Source: Anoxynatronum buryatiense
Lineage (GTDB): Bacteria > Bacillota > Clostridia > Peptostreptococcales > Tindalliaceae
Direction: 5' to 3'
Length of the DNA stretch: 64,000 nucleotides
Assembly (NCBI RefSeq): GCF_900182905.1
Contig: NZ_FXUF01000008.1
Coordinates: 1-64,000, forward strand
The position numbers and the translations under genes are program-made. Of the stretch, positions 53,601-62,881 are shown in pieces (positions within the stretch are counted from its first letter, which is position 1; every line of letters starts with the position of its first letter). The notes below the pieces were generated by a model. That model ran no database searches and had not been told where the DNA came from. It saw nothing but the letters and a program-made list of their open reading frames with translations.

Positions 53601-53629
53601 ATCATAACATAAAAACAACTGTTCAGCAA
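53601..53629 (-). promoter_or_regulatory. Promoter of nhaC
   Basis: On the minus strand TTGCTG (53624-53629) and TATGAT (53601-53606) are 17 bases apart. It faces away from pepA. Confidence 0.65.
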
Positions 53630-53761
53630 CTGGAGTATTTATGTCGGTTTAAGCATAAATATGTGCAGCTGTATTTCCGTCAGAGGTGATGATTTCTGTG
53701 TAAAAATGTATTCCCGTGGTATGAATGAAAGGAACGAAAAGATCATGGAGGTGTGTGGCCA

Positions 53762-55267
53762 ATGAAGAGCCAGATTATCATGGAAAAACCCGCCGCGATT
53801 GCTGCGGATCTCCTGGTGCTGGGATTTTTTCAGGGAACCAGTGCGCTGGACACAGAAGGGCAGACCCTTGACCGTCAACTGAAGGGTCAATTGACAGAAC
53901 TGATGTCAGAAGGGATTTTTAAAGGAAAAGCAGGGGAGCATTTTATGATTCACACCCGGGAATACTTGGCAGCCAAACGCATGCTGCTGATTGGTTTAGG
54001 CAAGAAAGAAGCGTTTGATGGTGAAGGGCTGCGAAAAATGGCTGCGGTGGCATTGCGACAGGCAGAAAAGGTGCGTGCCAACTCAATGGCGCTGATCTTG
54101 CCGGACACCGGCCAGATGGCTGCAGAAATGGTGGGCCAATGCCTGCAGGAAGGCCTGGATTTGGCGGCCTATCGATTTGAACGATACAAAAAGCAGGAGG
54201 AAACAGAGCAACCACTGGTGACAGTGAGTGACGTACTGCTTAATCGCAGAAAAGGCATGAAAGTGAAAGAGCTGGAAAAAGGGATCGAAACAGGACGCAT
54301 TCTGTCGAAGGGTGTGAATATCGCCAGAGACTTGGTCAATGAGCCTCCAAATGTGATGGATCCGACAGCCATGGCAGAAGAAGCCATTGCCATTGCCAGA
54401 GAAACGGGTATGGCCGTGACGGTGCTGGAACAGGAAGACATGGAGAAGCTGGGGATGGGTTGTTTTCTGGGGGTGACGGCAGGAAGCCGGCGCCCGCCCA
54501 AGCTGGTGGTGCTGACTTACAAAGGCGCAGGTGACGCATCGAAAGAAGTGATCGGTCTGGTGGGAAAAGGGCTGACCTTCGACTCGGGAGGCATCTCTCT
54601 GAAACCGGGGGCCGGAATGGACGAAATGAAGGGTGATATGGCCGGCGCGGCGGCGGTACTGGGAGCCATGGCAGCCATTGGGCGTCTGAAACCGACGGTG
54701 AATGTGACAGCAGTGGTGGGGCTGTGTGAAAACATGCCCTCGGGAAGTGCTTACCGTCCCGGAGATATTCTCACTGCCATGAACGGAAAGACCGTTGAAA
54801 TTCTCAATACAGACGCAGAAGGTCGCCTGGTGCTGGCAGACTGCCTGGCCTATGCCCGGCACCTGGGAGTTACCCGGGTGGTGGATGTGGCCACCCTCAC
54901 CGGAGCCTGCGTCATCGCTTTGGGGAATCATGCCTCCGGGCTGATCAGCAATGATGATGGCTGGCAGCAGGCGGTGGTGGATGCCGGAAAGGCAGTGGGA
55001 GAGGCTTGCTGGCCGCTGCCTGCCTTTGATGCCTATGGGGAACAGATTAAAAGCGACGTGGCTGATCTGAAAAACGTTGGCGGCAGGGAAGCAGGCGCCA
55101 TTACTGCCGGTTTATTTTTAAAAGCCTTTGCAAATGAAATTCCCTGGGTTCACATGGATATTGCCGGTACCAGTTACACAAAGAAACCCCTGGCCTACCA
55201 GCAAAAGGGCGGTACCGGGGTGGCGGTGAGAATCCTGGCGCAGCTGGTGAGTCATTGGAAACCGTGA
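53762..55267 (+). CDS. pepA: Leucyl aminopeptidase (M17)
   Basis: A 501-residue cytosolic aminopeptidase using two metal ions. The M17 C-terminal catalytic domain (from about residue 175) shows VGKGLTFDSGGISLKPG, MKGDMAGAAAVLGAM, and NTDAEGRLVLADCLAYA, the family signature with the metal ligands (Lys, Asp, Asp, Glu). The N-terminal hexamer-forming domain is complete. ATG 53762 is chosen because GGAGGTG ends at 53751; a GTG at 53753 is too close to it. Confidence 0.95.
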   Translation: MKSQIIMEKPAAIAADLLVLGFFQGTSALDTEGQTLDRQLKGQLTELMSEGIFKGKAGEHFMIHTREYLAAKRMLLIGLGKKEAFDGEGLRKMAAVALRQAEKVRANSMALILPDTGQMAAEMVGQCLQEGLDLAAYRFERYKKQEETEQPLVTVSDVLLNRRKGMKVKELEKGIETGRILSKGVNIARDLVNEPPNVMDPTAMAEEAIAIARETGMAVTVLEQEDMEKLGMGCFLGVTAGSRRPPKLVVLTYKGAGDASKEVIGLVGKGLTFDSGGISLKPGAGMDEMKGDMAGAAAVLGAMAAIGRLKPTVNVTAVVGLCENMPSGSAYRPGDILTAMNGKTVEILNTDAEGRLVLADCLAYARHLGVTRVVDVATLTGACVIALGNHASGLISNDDGWQQAVVDAGKAVGEACWPLPAFDAYGEQIKSDVADLKNVGGREAGAITAGLFLKAFANEIPWVHMDIAGTSYTKKPLAYQQKGGTGVAVRILAQLVSHWKP

Positions 55268-55302
55268 AGATGACCCATGAAGAATCACCCTGGGGACGAT
55301 TG

Positions 55303-55331
55303 TTGACAAAAAGGTAAATGGGCGCTATAAT
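55303..55331 (+). promoter_or_regulatory. Consensus promoter of the HesB-like selenoprotein gene
   Basis: TTGACA (55303-55308) and TATAAT (55326-55331) at exactly 17 bases: a perfect sigma-A consensus, implying strong constitutive transcription. Confidence 0.92.
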
Positions 55332-55379
55332 GAGGCTAAGAAGATACCCCTGCACCCCGGGGGTGAGGGAGGTAACAAT

Positions 55380-55679
55380 ATGAAAATTACCATCACAGAA
55401 GCAGCAAAAGAGGCGTTGCTGGAGCAGAATGAATCCGGCAAAAAAGTGAGGGTCTATGTGTCTGGTATTGGCTGAGCAGGCCCGCGATTTGCATTGTCTC
55501 TGGATGAGGCAAAAGAAACAGATGTTATGAGTGAAGTGGATGGGATCAGTTTTGTTGTGGATGAAGACACCGACCGCCAGTTTGGAACCGTGATTGTTGA
55601 CTTCAGTTCCGGGTTTCTGGGAAAACGGTTCATGGTGAATTATGCCGGTGGAGGGTCGTTCAGAGGCAGCTGCTCATAA
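55380..55679 (+). CDS. HesB-like selenoprotein (in-frame UGA read as selenocysteine)
   Basis: A 99-residue protein of the HesB/IscA fold (iron-sulfur cluster carrier-like). ATG 55380 follows GGGAGG. At codon 32 the frame meets TGA (55473-55475) but goes on without any other stop to TAA at 55677. The flanking peptide VYVSGIG-U-AGPRFALSLDEA matches the site where IscA/HesB proteins have their first conserved cysteine, so U32 replaces that Cys. HesB-like selenoproteins of this shape are known in bacteria. A stem-loop for selenocysteine insertion lies at 55494-55512. The C-terminal part holds only one cysteine (GSCS) where IscA has CxC. Because of the TGA, automated annotation will probably split it or start it at 55494. 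Confidence 0.88.
55494..55512 (+). promoter_or_regulatory. SECIS element (candidate) of the HesB-like gene
   Basis: TTGTCTC (55494-55500), loop TGGAT (55501-55505), GAGGCAA (55506-55512): a seven-pair stem with one G-T pair. The GG in the apical loop is 27 bases after the TGA, in the range used by bacterial SECIS elements, where an exposed G is read by SelB. Confidence 0.75.
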
Positions 55680-55688
55680 AACAACTGA

Positions 55689-55726
55689 ATTTCAAATGTC
55701 GATCTAAATTTCAAATGTCGATCTAA
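55689..55726 (+). repeat. 19-base tandem duplication
   Basis: ATTTCAAATGTCGATCTAA is present twice, at 55689-55707 and 55708-55726, directly after the selenoprotein gene and before a terminator. Confidence 0.85.
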
Positions 55727-55744
55727 ATGAAAAACAAGACAAAA

Positions 55745-55770
55745 GACAGCCCTCATCCGGCTGTCTTTTT
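55745..55770 (+). terminator. Intrinsic terminator of the selenoprotein gene
   Basis: GACAGCC and GGCTGTC around CTCATCC, followed by TTTTT. Confidence 0.9.
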
Positions 55771-55782
55771 GAGGTCTTTCCG

Positions 55783-55791
55783 TGGTATAAT
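55783..55791 (+). promoter_or_regulatory. Extended -10 promoter of the UspA gene
   Basis: TGGTATAAT, a full extended -10, 40 bases before the start codon. The -35 region is weak. Confidence 0.6.
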
Positions 55792-55830
55792 AGAAAAAAG
55801 TCAGAAAAAAATGAAAAAGGAGGCGGCGCC

Positions 55831-56679
55831 ATGTTAGCCAAAAAAGTAGTCATCGCCGTTGACTTCTCCCCCGCTTCATCCAATTTGCTCAACTGCATTG
55901 ATGAGCTGGTGGATAAAGGGCTGGAGGAAGTCATTCTTGTCCATGTGATTGACCTGCGAATTGGAGAAGAACGTTCCATTGTTGCGGTACAACAGGAAAC
56001 CGAGACCCGGCTTCAGGAAATGGCTGAAAAACTGAAAAAGGAAGGCATCAAAGCCCGGGTGAACGTATTGGGCGGGTTTGCCGCCTCTGAAATTGCCCAT
56101 GTGGCTGAAAAGGAACAGGCGTCCTTAATCCTCATCGGCTCCATTGGGAAGAGCATCTTAAAGGAGATATTTCTGGGAAGCACCACCTTCGATTTGATTC
56201 GCATGACCACCACGCCCGTGCTCATCGAAAAATACCGAAAAGACGAGGCGGATCATCTTCGGAATGTCTGCATCAGCAAATTTGAAAAAATAGTGGTACC
56301 CATCGATTTTTCCCGCTGCTCCCAGTTGGTACTGGATGAAATTCGCCAAATGAAAAACATACGGGAAATGATTTTGCTGTCAGTGGCCGAACACGGCGAA
56401 ACCCGGGAGGAAGTGGAGCGGATACTGGAGGATTACCGGACCCGGCTGGAAGCCATTGCCGACGAGTTCAGGGAAAAAGGCATTGAAGTCTCTGTGAAAA
56501 CCGGTGTTGGTCTGCCTTCTAAAATCATCACCACCACCGCGGAAGAGGAACAAGCCACGTTGATTGTGATGGCCACCCGGGGAGCGGGTCTTCTGAAATC
56601 ACTGCTGCTGGGAAGCACCTCAGACGCTGTTTCCAGACATTCCAAGCGGCCGGTGCTGTTGATTCCCTGCGGAAAATAA
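55831..56679 (+). CDS. Protein with two universal stress (UspA) domains
   Basis: A 282-residue cytosolic protein made of two UspA domains in tandem. Domain 1 (about 1-140) begins KKVVIAVDFSPASSNLL and ends near GSIGKSILKEIFLGSTTFDL. Domain 2 (about 147-282) begins KIVVPIDFSRCSQLV and has the ATP-binding pattern ATRGAGLLKSLLLGSTSDAV (G-x2-G-x9-G-S), then RPVLLIP. Domain 1 has the slightly altered G-S-I-G-K-S. ATG 55831 follows AAAGGAGG. Stress adaptation is the family role; the ligand is likely ATP. Confidence 0.92.
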   Translation: MLAKKVVIAVDFSPASSNLLNCIDELVDKGLEEVILVHVIDLRIGEERSIVAVQQETETRLQEMAEKLKKEGIKARVNVLGGFAASEIAHVAEKEQASLILIGSIGKSILKEIFLGSTTFDLIRMTTTPVLIEKYRKDEADHLRNVCISKFEKIVVPIDFSRCSQLVLDEIRQMKNIREMILLSVAEHGETREEVERILEDYRTRLEAIADEFREKGIEVSVKTGVGLPSKIITTTAEEEQATLIVMATRGAGLLKSLLLGSTSDAVSRHSKRPVLLIPCGK

Positions 56680-56741
56680 GAGGATCTTTTACAAAATCAG
56701 CGACATTGCGAAAAAAGCAGGGGTATTATCAAAAATAATAT

Positions 56742-56771
56742 TTGACAACAGTGGGTTTGCAGTTATATAAT
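56742..56771 (+). promoter_or_regulatory. Promoter of the veg gene (upstream)
   Basis: TTGACA (56742-56747), 18 bases, TATAAT (56766-56771). A second TTGACA at 56785-56790 with TACACT at 56808-56813 offers a downstream promoter. Tandem promoters before veg are also known in Bacillus. Confidence 0.7.
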
Positions 56772-56846
56772 GAATAATTTGCGTTTGACAATACTGCCAA
56801 ATTATGATACACTTAACACGATGGAATGTGTGAAAGAGGTGATGGT

Positions 56847-57113
56847 TTGGCTGATAAAAACACGTTGGGCGAAATCAGGAAGATCATCGAAGGGTATCTG
56901 GGACAGAAAGTAACCTTAAAGGCCAACAAAGGCCGAAAGCGCATTGTGGTAAGGGAAGGCATCCTGGAGGATACCTATCCCAGCATATTTGTTGTGAAGG
57001 TCTATGGCGACTTTGACAGTGTGCGTCGCGTTTCCTACAGTTACTGTGATATACTGACGGAAACTGTCGAAATTACTGTTTGCGAAGATAACCGGCAAAT
57101 TAAAGTCAGTTAA
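56847..57113 (+). CDS. veg: Veg family protein
   Basis: An 88-residue protein of the Veg/DUF1021 family (small Sm-like beta barrel), abundant in Firmicutes and linked in Bacillus subtilis to biofilm control and spore outgrowth. IRKIIEGYLGQKVTLKANKGRKR is the conserved N-terminal part, followed by SIFVVKV and RVSYSYCDILTETVEI. TTG 56847 is chosen because GAGGTGAT lies at 56836-56843; an ATG at 56826 has no site. Confidence 0.88.
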   Translation: MADKNTLGEIRKIIEGYLGQKVTLKANKGRKRIVVREGILEDTYPSIFVVKVYGDFDSVRRVSYSYCDILTETVEITVCEDNRQIKVS

Positions 57114-57114
57114 G

Positions 57115-57136
57115 AGCCACCTGCGGGTGGCTTTTT
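57115..57136 (+). terminator. Intrinsic terminator of veg
   Basis: AGCCACC and GGTGGCT around TGCG, followed by TTTTT. Confidence 0.9.
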
Positions 57137-57163
57137 GCCATTTAGTTTCATTGTATGAACCCG

Positions 57164-57201
57164 ACAGCCTTGACCTTCAACAGGAAAAGGCTGTTTTTTT
57201 T
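57164..57201 (+). terminator. Second terminator after veg
   Basis: ACAGCCTT and AAGGCTGT around a 14-base loop, followed by eight T. It insulates veg from argF. Confidence 0.8.
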
Positions 57202-57222
57202 ACATGAAAATGAATGGAAGGG

Positions 57223-57251
57223 TTGAATAAATATAATATATAATGTATAAT
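57223..57251 (+). promoter_or_regulatory. Promoter of argF-carAB
   Basis: TTGAAT (57223-57228) and TATAAT (57246-57251) at 17 bases, in a very AT-rich region. TATAATTATAAAAATTC right after it is weakly like an ArgR box and would allow arginine control; this is not certain. Confidence 0.6.
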
Positions 57252-57316
57252 TATAAAAATTCGACCGCCAATGACGGTACAGTCAGTGGAATCGGCAGAA
57301 CAGGGAGGAAATCAGG

Positions 57317-58405
57317 ATGACTCATACAGTGACAACCATTCATCGAAAAAGAAACGGCAGCCAGACTGTTCGAAGACAGTTGAAAGCCTTGAGAGAAACC
57401 GCATCCTGGCGGGGTAAAAGCCTGCTGACATTGAAAGATTATTCACCTGAAGAAATACTGTCACTGCTGAACCTGGCTGCAGCACTGAAAGAGAAGAAAC
57501 AGCAGGGCATTCGCGGGAAACTGCTGACAGGAAAGAACGTTGTTCTTCTTTTTGAAAAAACATCCACCCGAACCCGTTGCGCCTTCGAGGTGGCGGTGAT
57601 GGATGAGGGTGGGCATGCCACTTTTCTGGGTATGAAAGATTCCCAGATCGGTAAAAAAGAATCCATTGAAGACTCAGCAAAGGTACTGGGCCGGTTTTAT
57701 GACGGCATTGAGTTCAGGGGATTTGCCCACAGCACGGTGGAAACCCTGGCAGCCCATGCGGGGGTGCCGGTGTGGAACGGCCTGACAGATGACTACCATC
57801 CCACGCAGATCCTGGCAGACTTTCTCACCATTCAGGAAAAACTGAAAAAGCCACTGAACCAGGTGAGTTTTGCATATGTGGGAGATGCCCGCAACAATAT
57901 GGCCAATTCTCTCATGATTGGGGCCGCCAAAATGGGCATGGATTTCCGGGCGGTGGCACCCGCCAGCCTGTTTCCTGAAGCCGGCCTGGTGGCAGAAATG
58001 AAAGCGGTGGCAGCAGAAACCGGCGGCAGCATTTCCCTCATTGAAGATCCCCTTGAAGGCGTAAAGGGGGCCGATGTGGTCTACACCGACGTGTGGGTTT
58101 CCATGGGAGAAGAAGATCAGTTTGCCCAACGTATTGAACAGCTGCTGCCTTATCAGGTGAATGCAGCCCTTATGGCAGCCACTGGAAAACCGGAAAGCCT
58201 GTTCATGCACTGCCTGCCGGCTTTTCACGACCTGGAAACCCAGGTGGCCAAAGACGTTTACGAAGCCCATGGATTAAAAGAGCTGGAAGTCACCGACGAA
58301 GTGTTCCGCAGCCCGCAGTCAGTGGTCTTCGATGAAGCCGAGAACCGGTTGCATACCATTAAAGCCCTCATGGTGGCCACCCTGGGACCGGTGGTGGAAG
58401 AATAA
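57317..58405 (+). CDS. argF: Ornithine carbamoyltransferase
   Basis: A 362-residue enzyme that makes citrulline from ornithine and carbamoyl phosphate. The motifs are STRTR (carbamoyl phosphate), NGLTDDYHPTQ and FMHCLPAF (the HCLP ornithine-site motif). It has an N-terminal extension of about 30 residues compared with typical enzymes. ATG 57317 follows GGGAGG. It is the first gene of argF-carA-carB; carAB makes its carbamoyl phosphate, so an anabolic role is likely although ArcB-type (catabolic) enzymes look alike. Confidence 0.94.
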   Translation: MTHTVTTIHRKRNGSQTVRRQLKALRETASWRGKSLLTLKDYSPEEILSLLNLAAALKEKKQQGIRGKLLTGKNVVLLFEKTSTRTRCAFEVAVMDEGGHATFLGMKDSQIGKKESIEDSAKVLGRFYDGIEFRGFAHSTVETLAAHAGVPVWNGLTDDYHPTQILADFLTIQEKLKKPLNQVSFAYVGDARNNMANSLMIGAAKMGMDFRAVAPASLFPEAGLVAEMKAVAAETGGSISLIEDPLEGVKGADVVYTDVWVSMGEEDQFAQRIEQLLPYQVNAALMAATGKPESLFMHCLPAFHDLETQVAKDVYEAHGLKELEVTDEVFRSPQSVVFDEAENRLHTIKALMVATLGPVVEE

Positions 58406-58431
58406 CAGAAAGAAAAAGGAGCGATGGTTTC

Positions 58432-59511
58432 ATGGAAGGCATTATTTATTTTGAAGACGGAACCCTGTATCGGGGAAAAGGATTTGGCCGGGGAGGCACC
58501 GCTGTGGGTGAAATGGTGTTCAACACCGCCATCACCGGTTACCAGGAAATTCTCACCGATCCCTCCTATGCGGGGCAGATCATCACCATGACCTATCCCC
58601 TCATCGGTAACTATGGCGTGAATATGTCGGAATCAGAGTCTGACAGCATTTATGCCCGTGGAATGGTGGTGCGGTCCATCTCCAGCCACCCTTCCAATTA
58701 TAAGAGTGAATCCACTCTGGCAGAGATGATGCAAAAACTGGGTATTCCCGGCGTTTCCGACGTGGATACCCGCAGCATCACCCGAAAAATACGCTCTGAA
58801 GGAGCCTTGAAAGGGGTTATCTCCACCGAAATCACCGATGTACAGGGCTTGGAACAGTTATTGAAGGCCACCCAGCTGAAGGAAGACTGGATGAAGGTGG
58901 TGGGAGTGCGAAAGGCCAAACATCTCCACGGCGAAGGCTGCCGCGTGGCCCTGCTGGATCTGGGCGTAAAGGGAAACATGGTTCGAGAACTGCAGAAACG
59001 GGAATGCGACATTATGATGTTCCCCTATGGTACCAGTCTGGAAGTGATTGAGGCGTATCAACCCCACGGCCTGCTGGTGAGTAACGGCCCCGGCAACCCT
59101 GAAACAGCGGTGGAAGGCATTGAGCTGATTCGCGGATTGATGGAAAAACTCCCCATTTTTGGTATCTGCATGGGGCACCAGCTGCTGGCCCATGCGGTGG
59201 GAGGCAGTACCTATAAAATGAAATATGGTCATCGGGGAGGCAATCACGGCGTCTACGACAGTCAGCTGGACCGGGCCTACATCACTTCCCAAAACCATGG
59301 CTTTGCGGTGGATGCCGCCAGTGTGGAAGCCAAAGGCATGGTGATTACCCACACCAATTTAAATGATCACACCGTGGAAGGCATGGAGCACAAAGAGCTG
59401 CCCATTTTTTCCGTTCAGTTTCATCCGGAGGGAGCTCCCGGCCCCACAGACACCGAATATTTATTTGACCGATTTGTGACTCTTATGAAGGAGCGAAACC
59501 AATGCCTTTAA
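58432..59511 (+). CDS. carA: Carbamoyl-phosphate synthase small chain
   Basis: Glutaminase subunit, 359 residues. The N-terminal domain includes [23 protein letters not shown]; the class I amidotransferase has the nucleophile Cys in [13 protein letters not shown], plus the C-terminal His-Glu in [14 protein letters not shown] 58432 follows AAAGGAG. It overlaps carB by ten bases. Confidence 0.96.
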   Translation: MEGIIYFEDGTLYRGKGFGRGGTAVGEMVFNTAITGYQEILTDPSYAGQIITMTYPLIGNYGVNMSESESDSIYARGMVVRSISSHPSNYKSESTLAEMMQKLGIPGVSDVDTRSITRKIRSEGALKGVISTEITDVQGLEQLLKATQLKEDWMKVVGVRKAKHLHGEGCRVALLDLGVKGNMVRELQKRECDIMMFPYGTSLEVIEAYQPHGLLVSNGPGNPETAVEGIELIRGLMEKLPIFGICMGHQLLAHAVGGSTYKMKYGHRGGNHGVYDSQLDRAYITSQNHGFAVDAASVEAKGMVITHTNLNDHTVEGMEHKELPIFSVQFHPEGAPGPTDTEYLFDRFVTLMKERNQCL

Positions 59512-62500
59512 ATCCAGCACTTAAAAAAATACTGATTCTGGGCTCTGGACCCATTGTTATTGGCCAGGCTGCCGAGTTTGATTACTCCGGCACCCAGGCC
59601 TGCAAGGCCATCAAGGAAGAGGGCATTGAAACGGTGCTTCTCAACAGCAATCCGGCCACCATCATGACCGATACCCACATTGCTGACCGGGTGTACATTG
59701 AACCCATGACCATGGAAAGCATTCGCCAGATTCTGGAAAAGGAAAAGCCCGACGGGATCTTGGCGGGTTTTGGCGGGCAGACGGCACTGAACCTGGCCAT
59801 GACCCTGCAGGAACAGGGGGTGCTGGCAGAGATGGGCACCCAGCTGCTGGGCGCCGAGTCGGAAACCATCCGAAAGGCAGAAGACCGGGAAGCCTTTAAA
59901 GAGCTGATGGAAGAGATTGGAGAACCGGTGGCCCTCAGTATCATTGCCACCAATCTGGAAACCTGCGAAGCCTTTGTGAAAGAGGCGGGACTGCCGGTGA
60001 TCATTCGGCCTGCCTACACCCTGGGAGGAACAGGGGGCGGCATTGCCACCACCTGGGAAGAAATGCTGGAAATCTGCCAGCGGGGGATGAAAGCCAGCCC
60101 CATCGGTCAAATTCTGCTGGAGCAGAGCGTGGCCGGCTGGAAAGAAATTGAATATGAGGTCATTCGTGATCATAAGGATAACTGCATCATCATCTGCAAT
60201 ATGGAAAACATGGACCCGGTGGGGGTGCACACCGGCGACAGCATTGTCATTGCGCCCTCCCAGACCCTGCGGGACCGGGAATACCAGATGCTCCGCCAGG
60301 CTTCCATTAAAATCATCCGCAGCCTGAAGGTGGCGGGGGGCTGTAACATTCAATTTGCCCTGAACCCGGAAAGCAGCGAATACGTGGTCATTGAGGTGAA
60401 TCCCCGGGTAAGCCGTTCCAGTGCCCTGGCTTCCAAGGCGGTGGGTTATCCCATTGCCAAAATTGCTGCCAAAATTGCCATTGGCTATTCCCTCAACGAA
60501 CTGAAAAACACCGTCACCGAAGGTTCCAGTGCCTTCTTTGAGCCGGTGCTGGATTATGTGGTGATTAAGTTCCCCAAGTGGCCCTTTGAAAAATTCCGGT
60601 CTGCCAAACGCACCCTGGGCACTCAGATGAAGGCCACCGGAGAAGTGATGGCCATTGCCCGCACCTTTGAAAGCGCACTGCTGAAAGCCATCACCTCCCT
60701 TGAAGGCAACTTCACCGGTCTGCGTCTGGCCCAGATGTCTGCTCTATCCCAAGAGGCGCTCATGGAAAAAATCATGGCCTGCGACGATGAAAGAACCTTC
60801 GCCCTGGCAGATGCCCTGCGACGGGGCATTACCATCGGGGAGCTTCATGACATGACCAAAATGGACCCCTGGTTTTTGCAGGGACTGCAGCATATTGTGG
60901 ACATGGAAAAGCGTTTGGCCCAGGAAAACATGACCCCCACCCTCCTTCATGAGGCAGAGGCCATGGGCTTCATTGATGAAGAAATCATGGACCTGTCCAG
61001 CATTGACGGCCAGGAACTGCAGCAATACCGGGACGCCCACGGCATCTTCCCGGTGTTTAAAATGGTGGACACTTGCAGCGGTGAGTTTGAGGCCGCCACC
61101 CCGTATTACTACTCCTGTTATGAGGCAGAAAACGAAAATCGGATCAGTGACGGGAAGAAAGTGCTGGTCATCGGTTCCGGCCCCATTCGCATCGGCCAGG
61201 GAATTGAGTTCGACTATTGCTGCGTTCACGGTGTCTGGGCACTGGAGGAAGCCGGCTACCAGTCCATTATGATGAACAACAATCCGGAGACGGTGAGCAC
61301 TGACTTCGACACCGCCGACAAACTGTATTTTGAAACCCTCCATGTGGATGATGTGATGAACGTAATTCGCCAGGAAAACCCGGACGGTGTGATTCTTCAA
61401 CTGGGGGGGCAGACTTCTGTCAACCTGGCACCGGCTCTTTATCAGCGGGGTGTCACCATACTGGGAACTTCTTTTCCCTCCATGGATCTGGCAGAAGACC
61501 GGATGAAATGCAACCAGTTTCTCCAGCGGTATGGCTTGGCCACCCCTGTGGGAGCCACAGCCCACACCGCATCGGAAGCTGCGGAAAAAGCGCAGGCCCT
61601 TGGATTCCCTGTGATTGTACGTCCTTCCTATGTGATTGGCGGCCGGGGAATGCAGATCATCAGCAATGAAAATGAGCTGGCAGTTTACCTGTCGGAAATG
61701 GCCGCCCTGAACATGCAGTATCCCCTTTTTGTGGACCAGTATCTGTCAGGCACAGAGGTGGAAGTGGATGCGGTGGCCGACGGTGAATCGGTGCTGATTC
61801 CCGGCATCATGGAACATATTGAAAAGACCGGTGTTCACTCCGGTGACAGTATTTCCGTTTATCCCACCCGCAGCCTGACCCCGGAAGTGCTGGCCAAGCT
61901 CCAGGCCATGACAGAAACCATTGTAAGAGAAATGAAAGTGGTGGGACTGGTGAACGTTCAGTACGTGGTTCGGGATCAGCAGCCCTATGTGATTGAAATC
62001 AATCCCCGGGCTTCCCGCACCGTTCCCATTCTCAGCAAGATCACCGGTGTTCCCATGGTGAAGCTGGCAGTGGAGGCCATGCTGGGGAAAAAACTGAGCC
62101 AGATGGGCTGGGGAACAGGCATTCTTCCGGTGAAACACTATCATGCGGTGAAGGTGCCCGTGTTCTCCGCAGAAAAGCTGACAGATGTGGATATGGCTCT
62201 GGGGCCTGAAATGAAATCCACCGGTGAGGTGCTGGGCCTCGATCCCGTCTATGAAATTGCTTTGCTGAAAGGATTTCTGGCGTCGGGCATTCGCATGCAG
62301 GAGACCGGCGGAATCTATTTCTCTCTGAGCCAGCGGGAAAAAGAAGACGGCATGAAGCTGGCCCGCAGCTGGCAGGCCATGGGATTCACCTGCTATGGTT
62401 CCAATGGAACCGCGGCCTATCTTCAGTCCCAGGGAATCCACTGCACCCCCCTGCCGGAAGAAGAACTGCTGGGTGCCATTCAGGATGAAACCATTCAGAT

Positions 62501-62702
62501 GATCATCAACACCCCCACCCAGGGGCAGATGGCCGGCAGCCGGGGGTTCCAGGTGCGCAAGCTGGGTATCCTGTACAAGCTGCCCACCTTCACTTCACTG
62601 GATACAGCGGCGGCCTACCTGCAGGCCATGAAGGTCTACCACAGGCTGCCCACCCTGCAGTACCGGCGCCTCAACGAGTATCTGGAAATGAAACCGGTTT
62701 GA
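59502..62702 (+). CDS. carB: Carbamoyl-phosphate synthase large chain
   Basis: A 1066-residue enzyme made of two ATP-grasp halves: the first (to about residue 400) phosphorylates bicarbonate, the second (about 550-930) carbamate. Each half starts with a similar motif ([41 protein letters not shown]), and has its own E-x-N-P-R block ([24 protein letters not shown]). The last 130 residues are the MGS-like allosteric domain ([12 protein letters not shown] and NTPTQGQ). Normal length and complete. Confidence 0.97.
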   Translation: MPLNPALKKILILGSGPIVIGQAAEFDYSGTQACKAIKEEGIETVLLNSNPATIMTDTHIADRVYIEPMTMESIRQILEKEKPDGILAGFGGQTALNLAMTLQEQGVLAEMGTQLLGAESETIRKAEDREAFKELMEEIGEPVALSIIATNLETCEAFVKEAGLPVIIRPAYTLGGTGGGIATTWEEMLEICQRGMKASPIGQILLEQSVAGWKEIEYEVIRDHKDNCIIICNMENMDPVGVHTGDSIVIAPSQTLRDREYQMLRQASIKIIRSLKVAGGCNIQFALNPESSEYVVIEVNPRVSRSSALASKAVGYPIAKIAAKIAIGYSLNELKNTVTEGSSAFFEPVLDYVVIKFPKWPFEKFRSAKRTLGTQMKATGEVMAIARTFESALLKAITSLEGNFTGLRLAQMSALSQEALMEKIMACDDERTFALADALRRGITIGELHDMTKMDPWFLQGLQHIVDMEKRLAQENMTPTLLHEAEAMGFIDEEIMDLSSIDGQELQQYRDAHGIFPVFKMVDTCSGEFEAATPYYYSCYEAENENRISDGKKVLVIGSGPIRIGQGIEFDYCCVHGVWALEEAGYQSIMMNNNPETVSTDFDTADKLYFETLHVDDVMNVIRQENPDGVILQLGGQTSVNLAPALYQRGVTILGTSFPSMDLAEDRMKCNQFLQRYGLATPVGATAHTASEAAEKAQALGFPVIVRPSYVIGGRGMQIISNENELAVYLSEMAALNMQYPLFVDQYLSGTEVEVDAVADGESVLIPGIMEHIEKTGVHSGDSISVYPTRSLTPEVLAKLQAMTETIVREMKVVGLVNVQYVVRDQQPYVIEINPRASRTVPILSKITGVPMVKLAVEAMLGKKLSQMGWGTGILPVKHYHAVKVPVFSAEKLTDVDMALGPEMKSTGEVLGLDPVYEIALLKGFLASGIRMQETGGIYFSLSQREKEDGMKLARSWQAMGFTCYGSNGTAAYLQSQGIHCTPLPEEELLGAIQDETIQMIINTPTQGQMAGSRGFQVRKLGILYKLPTFTSLDTAAAYLQAMKVYHRLPTLQYRRLNEYLEMKPV

Positions 62703-62758
62703 AGCGCATAGCCTCATGAACAGGACTCCTGCTCGTCACGTTGTTTCTCATCATCTCT

Positions 62759-62797
62759 CACCGCCTGCCGGCGATTCCGGCGGGCGGTGGTTTTTTT
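62759..62797 (+). terminator. Intrinsic terminator of argF-carAB
   Basis: CACCGCCTGCCGG and CCGGCGGGCGGTGG, followed by TTTTTTT. Confidence 0.93.
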
Positions 62798-62881
62798 GTG
62801 ACTGTTGTTGTACAATAAGAGGAATGAATACACAGTGAGCTGCCAGTGAAGCAGTCAACCGTGAAACGGGAGGCAACCCCC

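Noticed and set aside
55494-55679. Short gene starting at 55494
   Set aside because: It is the part of the HesB-like selenoprotein after the UGA; no ribosome site, and it begins within the SECIS candidate.
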